Below, one piece after another: positions 1 through 8,624 of a DNA stretch of 64,000 nucleotides. Position 1 is the stretch's first letter, and each line of letters opens with the position of its first letter. The notes beneath the pieces were generated by a model. It made no database searches, was not told the origin of the DNA, and saw only the letters and a list, made by a program, of their open reading frames with translations. The position numbers were made by a program, and so were the translations under genes. Origin of the DNA: Microvirga guangxiensis. GTDB lineage: Bacteria > Pseudomonadota > Alphaproteobacteria > Rhizobiales > Beijerinckiaceae. The stretch spans positions 192,976 to 256,975 of the forward strand of contig NZ_FMVJ01000008.1 of assembly GCF_900102135.1 (NCBI RefSeq), written 5' to 3'.

Positions 1-2
1 GC

Positions 3-2033
3 AACACCTTCAAGGGCACCCCTGAAGGTCTGCAGCAGGTCTTCATCTACGGCGATGGTGACGATGAGACTATCGTTGGCACGGCTGCAGCTGACAAGAT
101 CATGGGCGAAGGCGGCTTCGACACGGCGACCTACGCAGCAGGCGCAAAGATCGCGTTCGTCGCAGGCGATGAGAAGAAGAATGAGAAAAGCTATTGGACC
201 GTCACGCTCAACGGCGTCACCGACACCCTCACGGGCGTGGAGAGTGTCATTATTGGCGGTCAGACCTATTTCCTTGTAGATATAGGTAACGGTGAGCTCG
301 ACTCGATCCAAGACGCAGTTGATCTCGCCAGCGACGGCGACATCGTCATGGTCGGCGCAGGTCGTTACAGCGAGACTGTCACTGTCGACAAGGACGTCAC
401 CATCCAAGGCTTTAATGCAGGTGTCGCAGGGCACGACCGCGTGAGCCTTGGCATGGGCCAGGAAACCGTCATCACGGGCGGCATCCATGTCCTCAAGGAC
501 GGCGTTACCCTTGACGGTCTTGGGATTGCGGCTGGCTCCATCGGCGGCGAAATTGCCGGCGTATTTGTCCAGGCCGCGAATGTGACCATCACCAACAGCG
601 TCCTCACGGGGGACTATGGGAGTTCTGCCCCTACCCGTGGCATCGTGACGGATGCATCCGCCAAGGGCCTTACCATCTCCGACAATGCTATGGCGGGCTG
701 GGCCACCGGCGCATACCTCAATCCCGGCACCACCGGCACCGTGACGGGCAACGTCCTCATCGGCAACAATGTCGGCATCTCGATCGATGACCCGAACGGC
801 CTCTCCGTTACCGGCAACGTCCTGTTCGGAAACACCTTCGAGAACATCGGCCTTGGCGTCTATGCAAATGCTGCCGATGCCGGAGCGATCATCGGCGCCA
901 ACACGATCCTGTCGGCGGCTGCTGGAGGCGCGGTCAGCATCTACGGGTTGGGATCGGGTCATACCATCCAGGGTACGGCGTATGCCGACACGTTCTACGG
1001 AAGCAAAAATGCTGATGTCTTCGTGGGCGGTGCCGGCAATGACGTGATCAATGGCGGTGATGGCGAAGACACGGCCGTATTCAGCGGAAACCGTACTGAC
1101 TACGCTGTGTCGCTGGGCCAGAACGGGAAGGTCACGATCGCCGATCTTCGCGGAAATGGCGGCACCGATATTCTTTCGGACGTCGAGTCTTTCCAGTTCA
1201 GCAATGGAAAGATCAGCCTGGACACGCTCGTTAACAACAAAGCTCCAACTGCCGTAACCCTGGATGCCAACCAAGTGGCGGAGAATGAGGGCAACGGCAT
1301 CGTCATTGGAAAGCTTTGGACGAGTGACGTAAACAAGGACGACACCCACACCTACGAACTTATCGACAACGCGGGTGGCCGCTTTGCCATCTCTAATGGC
1401 CAACTTGTCGTGTCAAACGGTTCGCTCCTCGACTACGAGCAGGCCCAGAGTCATCAGGTCGTCGTGCGTGCTACCGACATGAGCGGCGCTACCTATGATC
1501 AGGTCCTGACCGTGTCGGTGACAGACGTTCGAGACGAAAACTTCGGTGGTTCGTCCGGCTCCGACAATGTCGTCGGCGGCTCGGGCAAAGACCGGATCTT
1601 CGGTGGAGAAGGCAACGATCTCCTGGACGGCGGAGCCGGCAAGGACGTTCTGAACGGCGGCACGGGCAATGACCGTCTCGTCGGCGGCGCAGGTCAGGAC
1701 ACCCTGACCGGCGGTTCGGGCAAGGACGTGTTCGTGTTCGGTCACAAAGACACGAGCGCCTCCAAGAAGTCGGCCGACTACATCACCGACTTCTCGCGCA
1801 AGCAGGGCGACAAGATCGACCTGAGTGCGATCGACGCCAATGCGACGAAGAAGGGCAACCAGGCGTTTTCCTTCATCGGCACCGGCGATTTCACGAAGGC
1901 CGGTCAGGTCCGTTACGAGAAGGAAGGGAAGTACACCTACGTCTATCTCAACACGGACAACGACAAGGCTGCCGAAGCTGTCATCAAGCTCAAGGGCGCG
2001 ATGGACATGCAGAAGAGCTGGTTCGTGCTCTAA
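3..2033 (+). CDS. RTX protein with beta-helix and cadherin-like domains (5' truncated)
   Basis: The reading frame is open from the left edge, so the N-terminus lies outside the window; 676 residues are visible. A GDGDDETIVG-type calcium-binding unit comes first. Next is a long region beginning near SIQDAVDLASDGDIVMVGAG that looks like a right-handed parallel beta-helix. An isolated RTX block (GGAGNDVINGGDGED) follows, then a cadherin-like domain (NKAPTAVTL through VSVTDV), then about five tandem RTX nonapeptides (GGEGNDLLD type) and a serralysin-type C-terminal cap ending in WFVL. Such proteins are normally exported by type I secretion and bind calcium outside the cell. No HlyB/HlyD/TolC genes are visible here. 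No catalytic residues are evident, so an adhesin, matrix or carbohydrate-binding role is only an inference. No cysteine was noticed in the visible part. Confidence 0.88.
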   Translation, partial: NTFKGTPEGLQQVFIYGDGDDETIVGTAAADKIMGEGGFDTATYAAGAKIAFVAGDEKKNEKSYWTVTLNGVTDTLTGVESVIIGGQTYFLVDIGNGELDSIQDAVDLASDGDIVMVGAGRYSETVTVDKDVTIQGFNAGVAGHDRVSLGMGQETVITGGIHVLKDGVTLDGLGIAAGSIGGEIAGVFVQAANVTITNSVLTGDYGSSAPTRGIVTDASAKGLTISDNAMAGWATGAYLNPGTTGTVTGNVLIGNNVGISIDDPNGLSVTGNVLFGNTFENIGLGVYANAADAGAIIGANTILSAAAGGAVSIYGLGSGHTIQGTAYADTFYGSKNADVFVGGAGNDVINGGDGEDTAVFSGNRTDYAVSLGQNGKVTIADLRGNGGTDILSDVESFQFSNGKISLDTLVNNKAPTAVTLDANQVAENEGNGIVIGKLWTSDVNKDDTHTYELIDNAGGRFAISNGQLVVSNGSLLDYEQAQSHQVVVRATDMSGATYDQVLTVSVTDVRDENFGGSSGSDNVVGGSGKDRIFGGEGNDLLDGGAGKDVLNGGTGNDRLVGGAGQDTLTGGSGKDVFVFGHKDTSASKKSADYITDFSRKQGDKIDLSAIDANATKKGNQAFSFIGTGDFTKAGQVRYEKEGKYTYVYLNTDNDKAAEAVIKLKGAMDMQKSWFVL

Positions 2034-2048
2034 GCGACTGAACATACC

Positions 2049-2078
2049 TCTCCCGCGATGGCTAAACATCGTGGGAGA
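2049..2078 (+). terminator. Stem-loop after RTX gene
   Basis: A 12-bp stem (TCTCCCGCGATG pairing with CATCGTGGGAGA, one G-T wobble) lies 16 bases after the stop codon. It has no T-run of its own and precedes a canonical terminator at 2091-2120. It probably works with that terminator or protects the RNA 3' end. Confidence 0.5.
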
Positions 2079-2090
2079 TCACCCATCGAA

Positions 2091-2120
2091 GCCCCTGCTG
2101 CATCTGCGGCAGGGGTTTTT
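2091..2120 (+). terminator. Rho-independent terminator of RTX gene
   Basis: The stem CCCCTGC/GCAGGGG is followed directly by five T residues, which is the canonical form. It ends transcription of the upstream RTX gene. Confidence 0.85.
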
Positions 2121-2348
2121 CATGCATTCAGCCATGCGCGCTCTCAATATCGGACCAGCAGAAAGCTTCTCCTCGTATGGGGAGCTCGATCCGCCTCTGC
2201 CGATACCACTAAGGAACCTCGCCCGTGCCGCTAGGAGAGGAACTTATCCATAATCTTGCTCAAGTCCCGCATAGACGACGCCAAGATATTGGCTAGACTG
2301 CGATGGAACCGTGTTGCAACGGTTTTGCCTTCATGAGGGAAAACAACG

Positions 2349-3332
2349 ATGTCCATGAAACTGACCCGTCGCGATCTGGCCAAGCTCGGACTTGGCTTTG
2401 GCGCTGCTGCCGCTTTGGGCCGCAATGCCTTTGCACAGGCACCGGCCTTCTTCCGTATCGGGACTGGCGGTACCGCTGGAACCTACTATCCGGTTGGCGG
2501 CCTGATCGCGAACGCCGTTTCGAACCCGCCGCAACTCGTCCTGACGGCCCAGGCCTCGAACGGCTCCGTGGCAAACGTCAACTCCATCGTTTCGGGCGCT
2601 CTCGAATCCGGCTTCACCCAGGCCGATGTGGCTTATTGGGCCTATACGGGCACAGGCCTCTTCGAAGGCAAGGGCAAGATGGAGGACCTGCGCCTCGTTG
2701 CGAACCTCTACCCGGAAAGCATCCACCTCGTCGCGGCCAAAGCAGCCAACATCAAGTCTGTCACGGACCTGAAGGGCAAGCGCGTTTCCCTTGACGAGCC
2801 GGGCTCCGGCACCCTCGTCGACGCCCGCATCATCCTCAACGGCTGGGGCATCAAGGAAAGCGACGTAAAAGCGGACTTCCTGAAGCCGAACCAGGCAGCC
2901 GAGCGCATGCGCGATGGCGGCCTCGACGCCTTCTTCTTCGTCGGCGGCTATCCGACGAGCGCGATCACCGAGCTTGCTGCCACCGGCGGCGGCATCGACA
3001 TCGTCCCCCTCTCCGGCCCCGAAGCCGACGCCATTCGCAAGCAGTACAATTTCTTCGCAGCGGACGAGATTCCGGCCGGCACCTACAAGGATGTCGGCGC
3101 GGTGAAGACCCTCGCCGTCGGCGCGCAATGGGTCACCTCGGCGAAGGTGCCGGACGCGGTTGTCTACGAGGTCGTGAAGGGCCTGTGGAGCGACAAGACC
3201 CGTGCCGCCCTCGACGCGGGCCATGCCAAGGGCAAGATCATCCGCAAAGAGAACGCCCTGGCTGGCGCCGGCATCCCTGTTCATGCCGGCGCGGAGCGCT
3301 TCTACAAGGAAGCCGGCCTCCTCAAGGGCTGA
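2349..3332 (+). CDS. TAXI family TRAP transporter solute-binding protein
   Basis: The 327-residue periplasmic binding protein belongs to the TAXI (TRAP-associated extracytoplasmic immunogenic) family. The N-terminus has a twin-arginine-like signal (TRRDLAKLGLGFGAAAAL) and a likely cleavage after AFA. The mature protein opens with FRIGTGGTAGTYYPVGG, the family hallmark at the ligand pocket, followed by a second lobe with DLKGKRVSLDEPGSGT. The Shine-Dalgarno GAGGGA sits 8 bases before the chosen ATG; a second ATG two codons later is possible. The fused permease follows on the same strand after a terminator-like hairpin. TAXI systems take up small organic acids or amino acids using ion gradients; the substrate cannot be read from sequence. 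Confidence 0.93.
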   Translation: MSMKLTRRDLAKLGLGFGAAAALGRNAFAQAPAFFRIGTGGTAGTYYPVGGLIANAVSNPPQLVLTAQASNGSVANVNSIVSGALESGFTQADVAYWAYTGTGLFEGKGKMEDLRLVANLYPESIHLVAAKAANIKSVTDLKGKRVSLDEPGSGTLVDARIILNGWGIKESDVKADFLKPNQAAERMRDGGLDAFFFVGGYPTSAITELAATGGGIDIVPLSGPEADAIRKQYNFFAADEIPAGTYKDVGAVKTLAVGAQWVTSAKVPDAVVYEVVKGLWSDKTRAALDAGHAKGKIIRKENALAGAGIPVHAGAERFYKEAGLLKG

Positions 3333-3353
3333 TCGCTCCGACATACACCATCA

Positions 3354-3389
3354 GCCTCCCGCGCCATCAGTCGCGGGAGGCGCTGTTTT
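3354..3389 (+). terminator. Hairpin with T-run between TAXI gene and permease gene
   Basis: A perfect 10-bp stem GCCTCCCGCG/CGCGGGAGGC is followed after four bases by TTTT. It lies inside the presumed transporter operon, so it probably acts as a partial terminator that keeps permease expression below that of the binding protein. Confidence 0.7.
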
Positions 3390-3504
3390 AAGGACGCCTT
3401 GCTCGCTCTGCTCGCTTCAGCCGGCACGCAGGCAAATGTCCAAGCCAATTCCAAAGAGCGACGGCGCATGAATGTGTAAGCGCTGCCCGCCGATGAGACC
3501 CGCC

Positions 3505-5676
3505 ATGTCCACAGTCGACACATCCGCCCTGATCGAGAATCGCAGCCTCGAAGAGAAGTTCGATCCCGAAATGCGATTCCGCCCTCTCCTGCCGGGTACG
3601 GCATGGCTTGTCGCGGGGCTCCTTCTCGTGCTCTCGCTCTTTCACTATTACACGGCAGGCTTCGGCTTGCTGCGCGAGGCAACGCATCGCGGCATCCACA
3701 TGGCCTTCGTGCTGGGCCTGATCTTCCTCGTGTTCTCCGCTTTCAAGACCGATCAGGACCGGATCGCCCCGTCGAACCTGTGGCGACCAGGGGGCATCTC
3801 GCTCATCGACTGGGTCATGGCGATCGCGGTTGCGATTGCGAGCCTTTACGTTCCTTGGATCTTCAACGACCTCGCCTTCCGCGTCGGCAATCCGACCCTG
3901 ATGGATGTCGCGATGGGAACGACCCTGATCGTTCTCCTGCTAGAAGCGACACGCCGCTCCGTCGGATGGCCCCTGCCCGTCATCTCTATCGGCATGATGC
4001 TCTATGCCTATTTCGGTCCATCCATGCCGGGCATCCTGCAGCATCCCGGCGCTTCGTGGTCGAACATCGTCAACCACCTTTATCTCACGAGCCAGGGTAT
4101 CTACGGCATCGCGCTCGGCGTGGTGGCCACTTATGTCTTCCACTACGTTCTCTTCGGCGTGCTCGCCACCCGTGTCGGCCTCGGCAAGCTCTTCATCGAT
4201 CTCGCGACCTGTGTGGCCGGGCGCTATGCAGGCGGCCCAGCCAAAGTTTCGATCTTCGGATCGGCCCTGTTCGGCATGATCTCGGGCTCGTCGATCGCCA
4301 ATACGGTGACCGTCGGCTCCCTTACAATCCCGGCCATGATCCGCGTCGGGTACAAGCGCCATTTCGCAGCGGCTGTGGAATCGGCAGCCTCTACAGGCGG
4401 GCAAATCACGCCGCCGATCATGGGCGCGGCGGCCTTCCTCATGGTCGAATTCCTCAACATCTCGTACCAGACGGTCATTCTCGCGGCTCTGGTACCGGCC
4501 TTCATGCACTTCTTCGGCGTGTTCATGCAGGTTCACTTTGAAGCGAAGCGTGCAGGCCTGCGTGGGCTGCCCGCAGAAGAGCTTCCGAACGCCCGCAAGG
4601 TGATCCGGGAAGGCTGGCAGACGATCATGCCGCTGGCCGTCCTGCTGATGGTGCTGTTCTCCGGTTTCACGCCTTATCTTGCCGCCTTCTGGGGCATCAC
4701 GGCCTGCATCGTCGTGGGCGTCAGCCGTGTCCCTGCGATAACCCTCGGCTTCCTGGCGGCCATCGCCATCGCCATCGCAACGGGATTCCTCACGCAGCTC
4801 GTCTTCTCGCTGCCGGCTCTCCTGTTCGTCACGGGCTTGATGATCTACGCCTACGTGAAAAGCGACGAGGGCAAGGCGAAGGTGATCGACCTCATCGATG
4901 CGTTCGTCGTCGGCGCGAAATATGCGATCGGCGTAGGTGCCGCCGCAGCGACAGTGGGCATCATCGTCGGCATCGTGACGCTCACCGGAGTCGGCTTCAA
5001 GATCTCGTTCATCGTCACCTCCTTCGCCGCTCAAATGGCGCAGGCCGTAGGTGACATTCTTCCTGCAGGGTTGATGGAGGCGAAGGCGCTGACCCTGCTC
5101 TTCACGCTGGCGATGACGGCGATCGTCTGCATCCTTCTCGGTTGTGGCGTTCCGACGACGGCGAATTACATCATCATGGTGACGGTCGCGGCCCCTGCTC
5201 TGGTCCTGCTCGGAGTGCAGCCTATCGTGGCTCACTTCTTCGTATTTTATTACGGCGTGCTGGCGGACATTACGCCACCTGTCGCGTTGGCGGCCTATGC
5301 GGGCGCGAGCATGGCGGGTGCCGATCCGTTCAAGACAGGCAATACCGCGTTCCGTCTCGGCCTCGGCAAGGCACTCGTCCCGTTCGTGTTCGTCTACGGC
5401 CCTGCCATGCTGATCGTGACGCCGGACTTTACCTGGGCAAGTTTCCTTCTGGTAACCGGAGGAGCGATTGCAGGCATCCTGTGCCTGTCGATGGCTTTCG
5501 CAGGCTACGCCCTGACGGAAATGCGAGCTTGGGAGCGTTGGCTGATCGGCATCGCAGCCCTGCCGATCATCGCGCCCGACCTTCAAACGACCCTGGTCGG
5601 CCTGGCACTTGCGACGCCTGTGCTTGTGTCTCAGGTCATCAAGGCTCGTGGCAGGATGGCATCGGTCCCAGCGTAA
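3505..5676 (+). CDS. TRAP transporter fused permease (DctQM type)
   Basis: This polytopic inner-membrane permease has about 723 residues from the ATG at 3505 (MSTVDTSAL). An in-frame ATG at 3472 would add 11 residues, but most relatives begin close to the FDPEMRFRPL stretch. The first third corresponds to the small DctQ-like four-helix subunit. The rest is the large DctM-like subunit with many membrane helices and conserved segments such as GSSIANTVTVG and ESAASTGGQITPPIMG, typical of TAXI-associated fused permeases. It pairs with the binding protein immediately upstream to form a sodium- or proton-coupled uptake system. Substrate unknown. Confidence 0.93.
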   Translation: MSTVDTSALIENRSLEEKFDPEMRFRPLLPGTAWLVAGLLLVLSLFHYYTAGFGLLREATHRGIHMAFVLGLIFLVFSAFKTDQDRIAPSNLWRPGGISLIDWVMAIAVAIASLYVPWIFNDLAFRVGNPTLMDVAMGTTLIVLLLEATRRSVGWPLPVISIGMMLYAYFGPSMPGILQHPGASWSNIVNHLYLTSQGIYGIALGVVATYVFHYVLFGVLATRVGLGKLFIDLATCVAGRYAGGPAKVSIFGSALFGMISGSSIANTVTVGSLTIPAMIRVGYKRHFAAAVESAASTGGQITPPIMGAAAFLMVEFLNISYQTVILAALVPAFMHFFGVFMQVHFEAKRAGLRGLPAEELPNARKVIREGWQTIMPLAVLLMVLFSGFTPYLAAFWGITACIVVGVSRVPAITLGFLAAIAIAIATGFLTQLVFSLPALLFVTGLMIYAYVKSDEGKAKVIDLIDAFVVGAKYAIGVGAAAATVGIIVGIVTLTGVGFKISFIVTSFAAQMAQAVGDILPAGLMEAKALTLLFTLAMTAIVCILLGCGVPTTANYIIMVTVAAPALVLLGVQPIVAHFFVFYYGVLADITPPVALAAYAGASMAGADPFKTGNTAFRLGLGKALVPFVFVYGPAMLIVTPDFTWASFLLVTGGAIAGILCLSMAFAGYALTEMRAWERWLIGIAALPIIAPDLQTTLVGLALATPVLVSQVIKARGRMASVPA

Positions 5677-5703
5677 GACCGGCACTGTAAATCCATCGAC
5701 GAA

Positions 5704-5737
5704 AAAGCCCCCGCTGCATCGGCGGGGGCTTTCTTTT
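5704..5737. terminator. Bidirectional terminator between convergent genes
   Basis: A perfect 11-bp stem AAAGCCCCCGC/GCGGGGGCTTT has a T-rich tract on its right (TTCTTTT) and an A-run on its left. It can therefore terminate the permease gene on the plus strand and the RTX gene on the minus strand. Confidence 0.85.
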
Positions 5738-5768
5738 ATCTGCCTGACAGGATCAGTCGCAGCGCGGC

Positions 5769-7451
5769 TTAGATGACGATGAAGTCGCTGTTCGTGAGGG
5801 CGAGGCCCGGCTTGAGCTTGGCGAACAGAATGGCGCCCGCTTTGCCCGATCCGTCCCGATCGTAATAGAGATAACCATTCATACTGTTGTAGATCAGGTA
5901 ATCGTTCTTATCGAGCGCGTGGCTGCCGATAATGAAATAGTCCGACTTCAGCTTTCCGTTGGAACCCAGTTTCTTGAAGATCGAGTTTTCCAGCTTGATC
6001 GTATCGTCGGCGACATTGAAATCCGTAATCGTGCTGACATTCACTCTGGACTTCAGCGCTGTGTTGAAAACGAATGTGTCCTTGCCCGAGCCTCCTGACA
6101 GAGTGTTCACTCCAAGACCGCCGTTCAGGACATCGTTTCCGGCGTCGCCAGAGAGCCTGTCTCTTCCCGCTCCGCCCGAAAGTGTGTCGTTGCGGACTCC
6201 GCCATATAGGGTGTCGTTCCCGTCGCCGCCGGAGAGGTTGTTCTTGCCGGTCCCGCCATACAGACGGTCGTTGCCGTTGCCGCCAATAATCGTATCGTTC
6301 CCCACATCGCCATAGAGGATGTCGTTGTCGTCTCCGCCCTCCATGCGATCATTACCAGGGCCGCCGTAGAGAGTGTCTTTTCCTGCGCCGCCGGAGAGGT
6401 TGTCGTTTCCGACATCTCCATAGAGCTTGTCGTTGCCGGCTCCGCCATCGAGCCAGTCATTGCCCTGCCCTCCATAGAGGAGGTCGCTGCCGTTGCCGCC
6501 AGCCAGGGTATCGTTGCCGCCATCTCCATAGAGCCTGTCGTCGCCGTCCTGCCCATAGAGGATGTCGCTGCCGGTGTTGCCATAAACCTCGTTGGATAAT
6601 TCGTTGCCGATGAGCGTGAGATACGAAGTGCCGGTAGACGCCTTCAGAACTTCGATGCCGCTCCCCAACACATAAGACGACGTCGCAATGACGGTGTCGT
6701 AACCGCTCTCATCGACCACGATGTCCAACGCATCATCGACAAGATAAATGTCGTTTCCGGCGCCCCCGATCAGCGTATCGGCGCCTCCTTTGCCATCGAG
6801 GAGGTCATCGCCCGCCGTTCCAACGATCTGGTTTGCGAAGTTGTTGCCGACGAGGGTCAGAGAACGAACGTGCGCGGCCGCCCTCAACACCTCGACCTCC
6901 GCGTCATTCGCCAGCGCGTAGCTCACGCTCGTATGAACGATGTCGTATCCGCCGCCTATGACCTCGAGAATGCGATCTTCCTTGCTGTCGACATAGTAGG
7001 TGTCGTTTCCGTAACCTCCCTCGAGGGTATCGTTCCCGCCTCTTCCGTCGAGAATATCATTGCCTGCATAGCCTTCCAGGTAGTCGCCGGGCGACGAACC
7101 CGTGAGAACGTCGTTCCCAGCTAGGACCACGGCTGCTGCAGACGCACCTTGACGATGGAAGGAGAGAAGATCGGTGTAGGAGAAGAGGACCGGCCCGCCG
7201 ATTGCGCCGATGGTGAGCCAAGGCGAGCTGCTCGGACCGAAACGCAGATAGGAGACCTCTCCAGCAGCACTTGAGAGGATCGGCCCTTCATATTGAACGT
7301 CAACGAGCGACTGATAGACGGTCACCCGAAAATTCACGCTCCAGCGAGCAGCTTCGCTGACAGTGGTAAAGCTGTTGCTGAAAATGGGAGTGAACAGTGC
7401 CTGCACACGAAGGCCGGCAGGCATGCTTTCTTGAAATGTAACAACGGCCAT
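5769..7451 (-). CDS. RTX calcium-binding protein with a 19-unit nonapeptide array
   Basis: About 560 residues from the ATG at 7451 ([11 protein letters not shown]). A longer frame starts at 7496, but the added 15 residues contain the only cysteine, which is atypical for RTX proteins. The N-terminal 110 residues are of unknown fold. Two RTX-plus-spacer modules follow, each with the [12 protein letters not shown] signature and a spacer ending in LTLVGN or LTLIGN. Then comes an unbroken array of 19 nonapeptides (GGxGNDxLY/S) and a C-terminal cap containing [14 protein letters not shown] and YYDRDGSG. The cap is clearly homologous to that of the RTX gene at 13201-14835. Type I secretion is expected from the family; no catalytic domain is visible, so the function is unknown. 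The gene is convergent with the TRAP permease. Confidence 0.88.
   Translation of the reverse strand: MAVVTFQESMPAGLRVQALFTPIFSNSFTTVSEAARWSVNFRVTVYQSLVDVQYEGPILSSAAGEVSYLRFGPSSSPWLTIGAIGGPVLFSYTDLLSFHRQGASAAAVVLAGNDVLTGSSPGDYLEGYAGNDILDGRGGNDTLEGGYGNDTYYVDSKEDRILEVIGGGYDIVHTSVSYALANDAEVEVLRAAAHVRSLTLVGNNFANQIVGTAGDDLLDGKGGADTLIGGAGNDIYLVDDALDIVVDESGYDTVIATSSYVLGSGIEVLKASTGTSYLTLIGNELSNEVYGNTGSDILYGQDGDDRLYGDGGNDTLAGGNGSDLLYGGQGNDWLDGGAGNDKLYGDVGNDNLSGGAGKDTLYGGPGNDRMEGGDDNDILYGDVGNDTIIGGNGNDRLYGGTGKNNLSGGDGNDTLYGGVRNDTLSGGAGRDRLSGDAGNDVLNGGLGVNTLSGGSGKDTFVFNTALKSRVNVSTITDFNVADDTIKLENSIFKKLGSNGKLKSDYFIIGSHALDKNDYLIYNSMNGYLYYDRDGSGKAGAILFAKLKPGLALTNSDFIVI
6069..6581 (-). repeat. Coding tandem array of 19 RTX nonapeptides (27-bp units)
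   Basis: Nineteen consecutive 9-residue units run from GNTGSDILY to GGSGKDTFV, 513 bases in all. Many units alternate Y and S/A at position 9, giving an 18-residue super-period. The array should fold into one long calcium-loaded beta-roll. Repeats are divergent at DNA level but could recombine. Confidence 0.9.
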
Positions 7452-7589
7452 ATGGTGCTTTCGGACCGGTCCAAAACATGGCGGACCGGGAATCATCCTA
7501 TGGATCAGGTAGGATGAGGCAGGAAATATCGAGCGCGATGTTTTCCTACCACTTACCTTCCGTTAGGAGAATACCCCCTCAAGCAACCA

Positions 7590-7625
7590 AGCCCGGGTCT
7601 GCGTCGAAAGCACTCAATCCGGGCT
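7590..7625 (-). terminator. Possible stem-loop at the end of the gene at 7624
   Basis: AGCCCGG pairs with CCGGGCT across a long loop and overlaps the stop codon of the minus-strand gene. The following bases are only moderately T-rich, so this is a weak terminator candidate. Confidence 0.3.
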
Positions 7626-8046
7626 ATGCCACCGACTGAACACTGTCTTCCTGGTCGTCATCCGTCGTTGCGCTACGCTCCAACTGAACCGCATAGGCAG
7701 CCTCCAGTCCCCGGAAACGAAGGGTGTCGTCAGGCTCCGAGAGCCCGGCCACGACAGGAACGCGTTCCGTGAAGCGGGTGAGAGCGCTGCGCATGCAGCG
7801 CACGTTGCGGGTGACCGGATGAACACTGTCTGCGGCATCCTTCACGATAGCCCGCGCGGCAGAGTAGAGATCGTCCACAGCTGCCTCTATGCCGGGATCG
7901 CGCCTCATCAGGCTCATGGTGTTGATGAGCAGGATACGCAGGTCGCGCAGATTCGTGTCTTCCCCATGTTCCGCAATCGCGTCCACCACCACTTCAATCG
8001 CTGCGATCCTTTCGCGGATCGTCTCTGCGAAGCTCGTATCGGTCAT
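7624..8046 (-). CDS. Hypothetical protein, helical, 140 aa
   Basis: I do not recognise the family. The product is 140 residues, soluble, with no signal peptide or membrane segment. It is rich in charged and aliphatic residues with predicted helical stretches (ETIRERIAAIEVVVDAIAEH, LRDLRILLINTMSLMRRD) and an acidic tail (TTDDDQEDSV). Codon usage matches neighbouring genes and the frame is uninterrupted. It stands alone between the RTX gene and a small secreted-protein gene, all on the minus strand but with spacers over 100 bases, so an operon is unlikely. Confidence 0.65.
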   Translation of the reverse strand: MTDTSFAETIRERIAAIEVVVDAIAEHGEDTNLRDLRILLINTMSLMRRDPGIEAAVDDLYSAARAIVKDAADSVHPVTRNVRCMRSALTRFTERVPVVAGLSEPDDTLRFRGLEAAYAVQLERSATTDDDQEDSVQSVA

Positions 8047-8205
8047 GACCGCTACCCCCGTGAGTCGCCTGGAATGATTCCATCGGCTTACGGGAGGAGG
8101 ATGCGCCCCTATGGTTAATGAATGCTTACGGCACCCTCGAAAGCCTTTGTATGTCAGGCTTTCCGAATCACCGGGAATCCGCCGAGCGCGAGAGAATCCT
8201 TCCCT

Positions 8206-8562
8206 CTAGCAGCCCTCGCAGACGCCGCGCCGCGCCTTCTGCTCCAGCTCCTCGCCTCTCCTTTGGAGTTCCTGCTCGCGAGAGGAAGGTTCGACTGATG
8301 AAGGTGTGCCTGTCGGACGTCCGCCAATGCCGCCCGTGGTCGTCGGGGAAGTACCGCTTCCGCCCAACTCCTGCTGGGGGAGCGGACGAGCGGAGTTGTT
8401 TCCGGATGGAGCAGTCGAGCTGCTTGAAGGTGCCGCGCCTCCCGAGGCGGCCCCTCCTGTAGTGCCTCCGCCTGCTCCTCCTCCGGAAGACGAGCCTTGT
8501 GCCCAAGCGGCGCCAGCCACGAGGGAGCCGGCAATGAGAATGACTGGAACGGTGAAGCGCAT
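8206..8562 (-). CDS. Small secreted Gly/Ser/Pro/Thr-rich protein
   Basis: A 118-residue protein from the ATG at 8562, chosen because GGGAGA lies 7 bases upstream; an earlier in-frame ATG at 8592 lacks this. A clear Sec signal peptide (MRFTVPVILIAGSLVAGAAWA, cleavage before QGSSSG) precedes a low-complexity stretch of glycine, serine, threonine, alanine and proline. The tail is charged (SSREQELQRRGEELEQKARR) and ends in CEGC. Function unknown. The low-complexity part suggests a flexible periplasmic or surface linker protein. The terminal CxxC could bind metal or form a disulfide. Confidence 0.65.
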   Translation of the reverse strand: MRFTVPVILIAGSLVAGAAWAQGSSSGGGAGGGTTGGAASGGAAPSSSSTAPSGNNSARPLPQQELGGSGTSPTTTGGIGGRPTGTPSSVEPSSREQELQRRGEELEQKARRGVCEGC

Positions 8563-8624
8563 GAGCACTCTCCCAGGCTGAGGACCTCGCAAATCAACTC
8601 GGCTTGGATGCAGTAAGTTTCAAA

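Larger units (their letters stand above)
2034..2348. other. Intergenic region between RTX gene and TAXI gene
   Basis: These 315 bases hold two hairpins just after the RTX stop codon (listed separately) and the leader of the TAXI gene. A small stem (AACCGT/ACGGTT) lies near 2308-2325, shortly before the Shine-Dalgarno GAGGGA. I see no credible small gene and no clear sigma-70 promoter. Confidence 0.5.

Noticed and set aside
3940..5685. A 581-codon open frame antisense to the TRAP permease
   Set aside because: It is His/Arg/Asp-rich, has no domain signature, and mirrors the high-GC codon pattern of the permease gene, which has clear membrane helices and family motifs.
6069..6581. Tandem repeats as a possible CRISPR or minisatellite
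   Set aside because: The 27-base periodicity translates to RTX nonapeptides in one open frame and units are too diverged and contiguous for a CRISPR with spacers.
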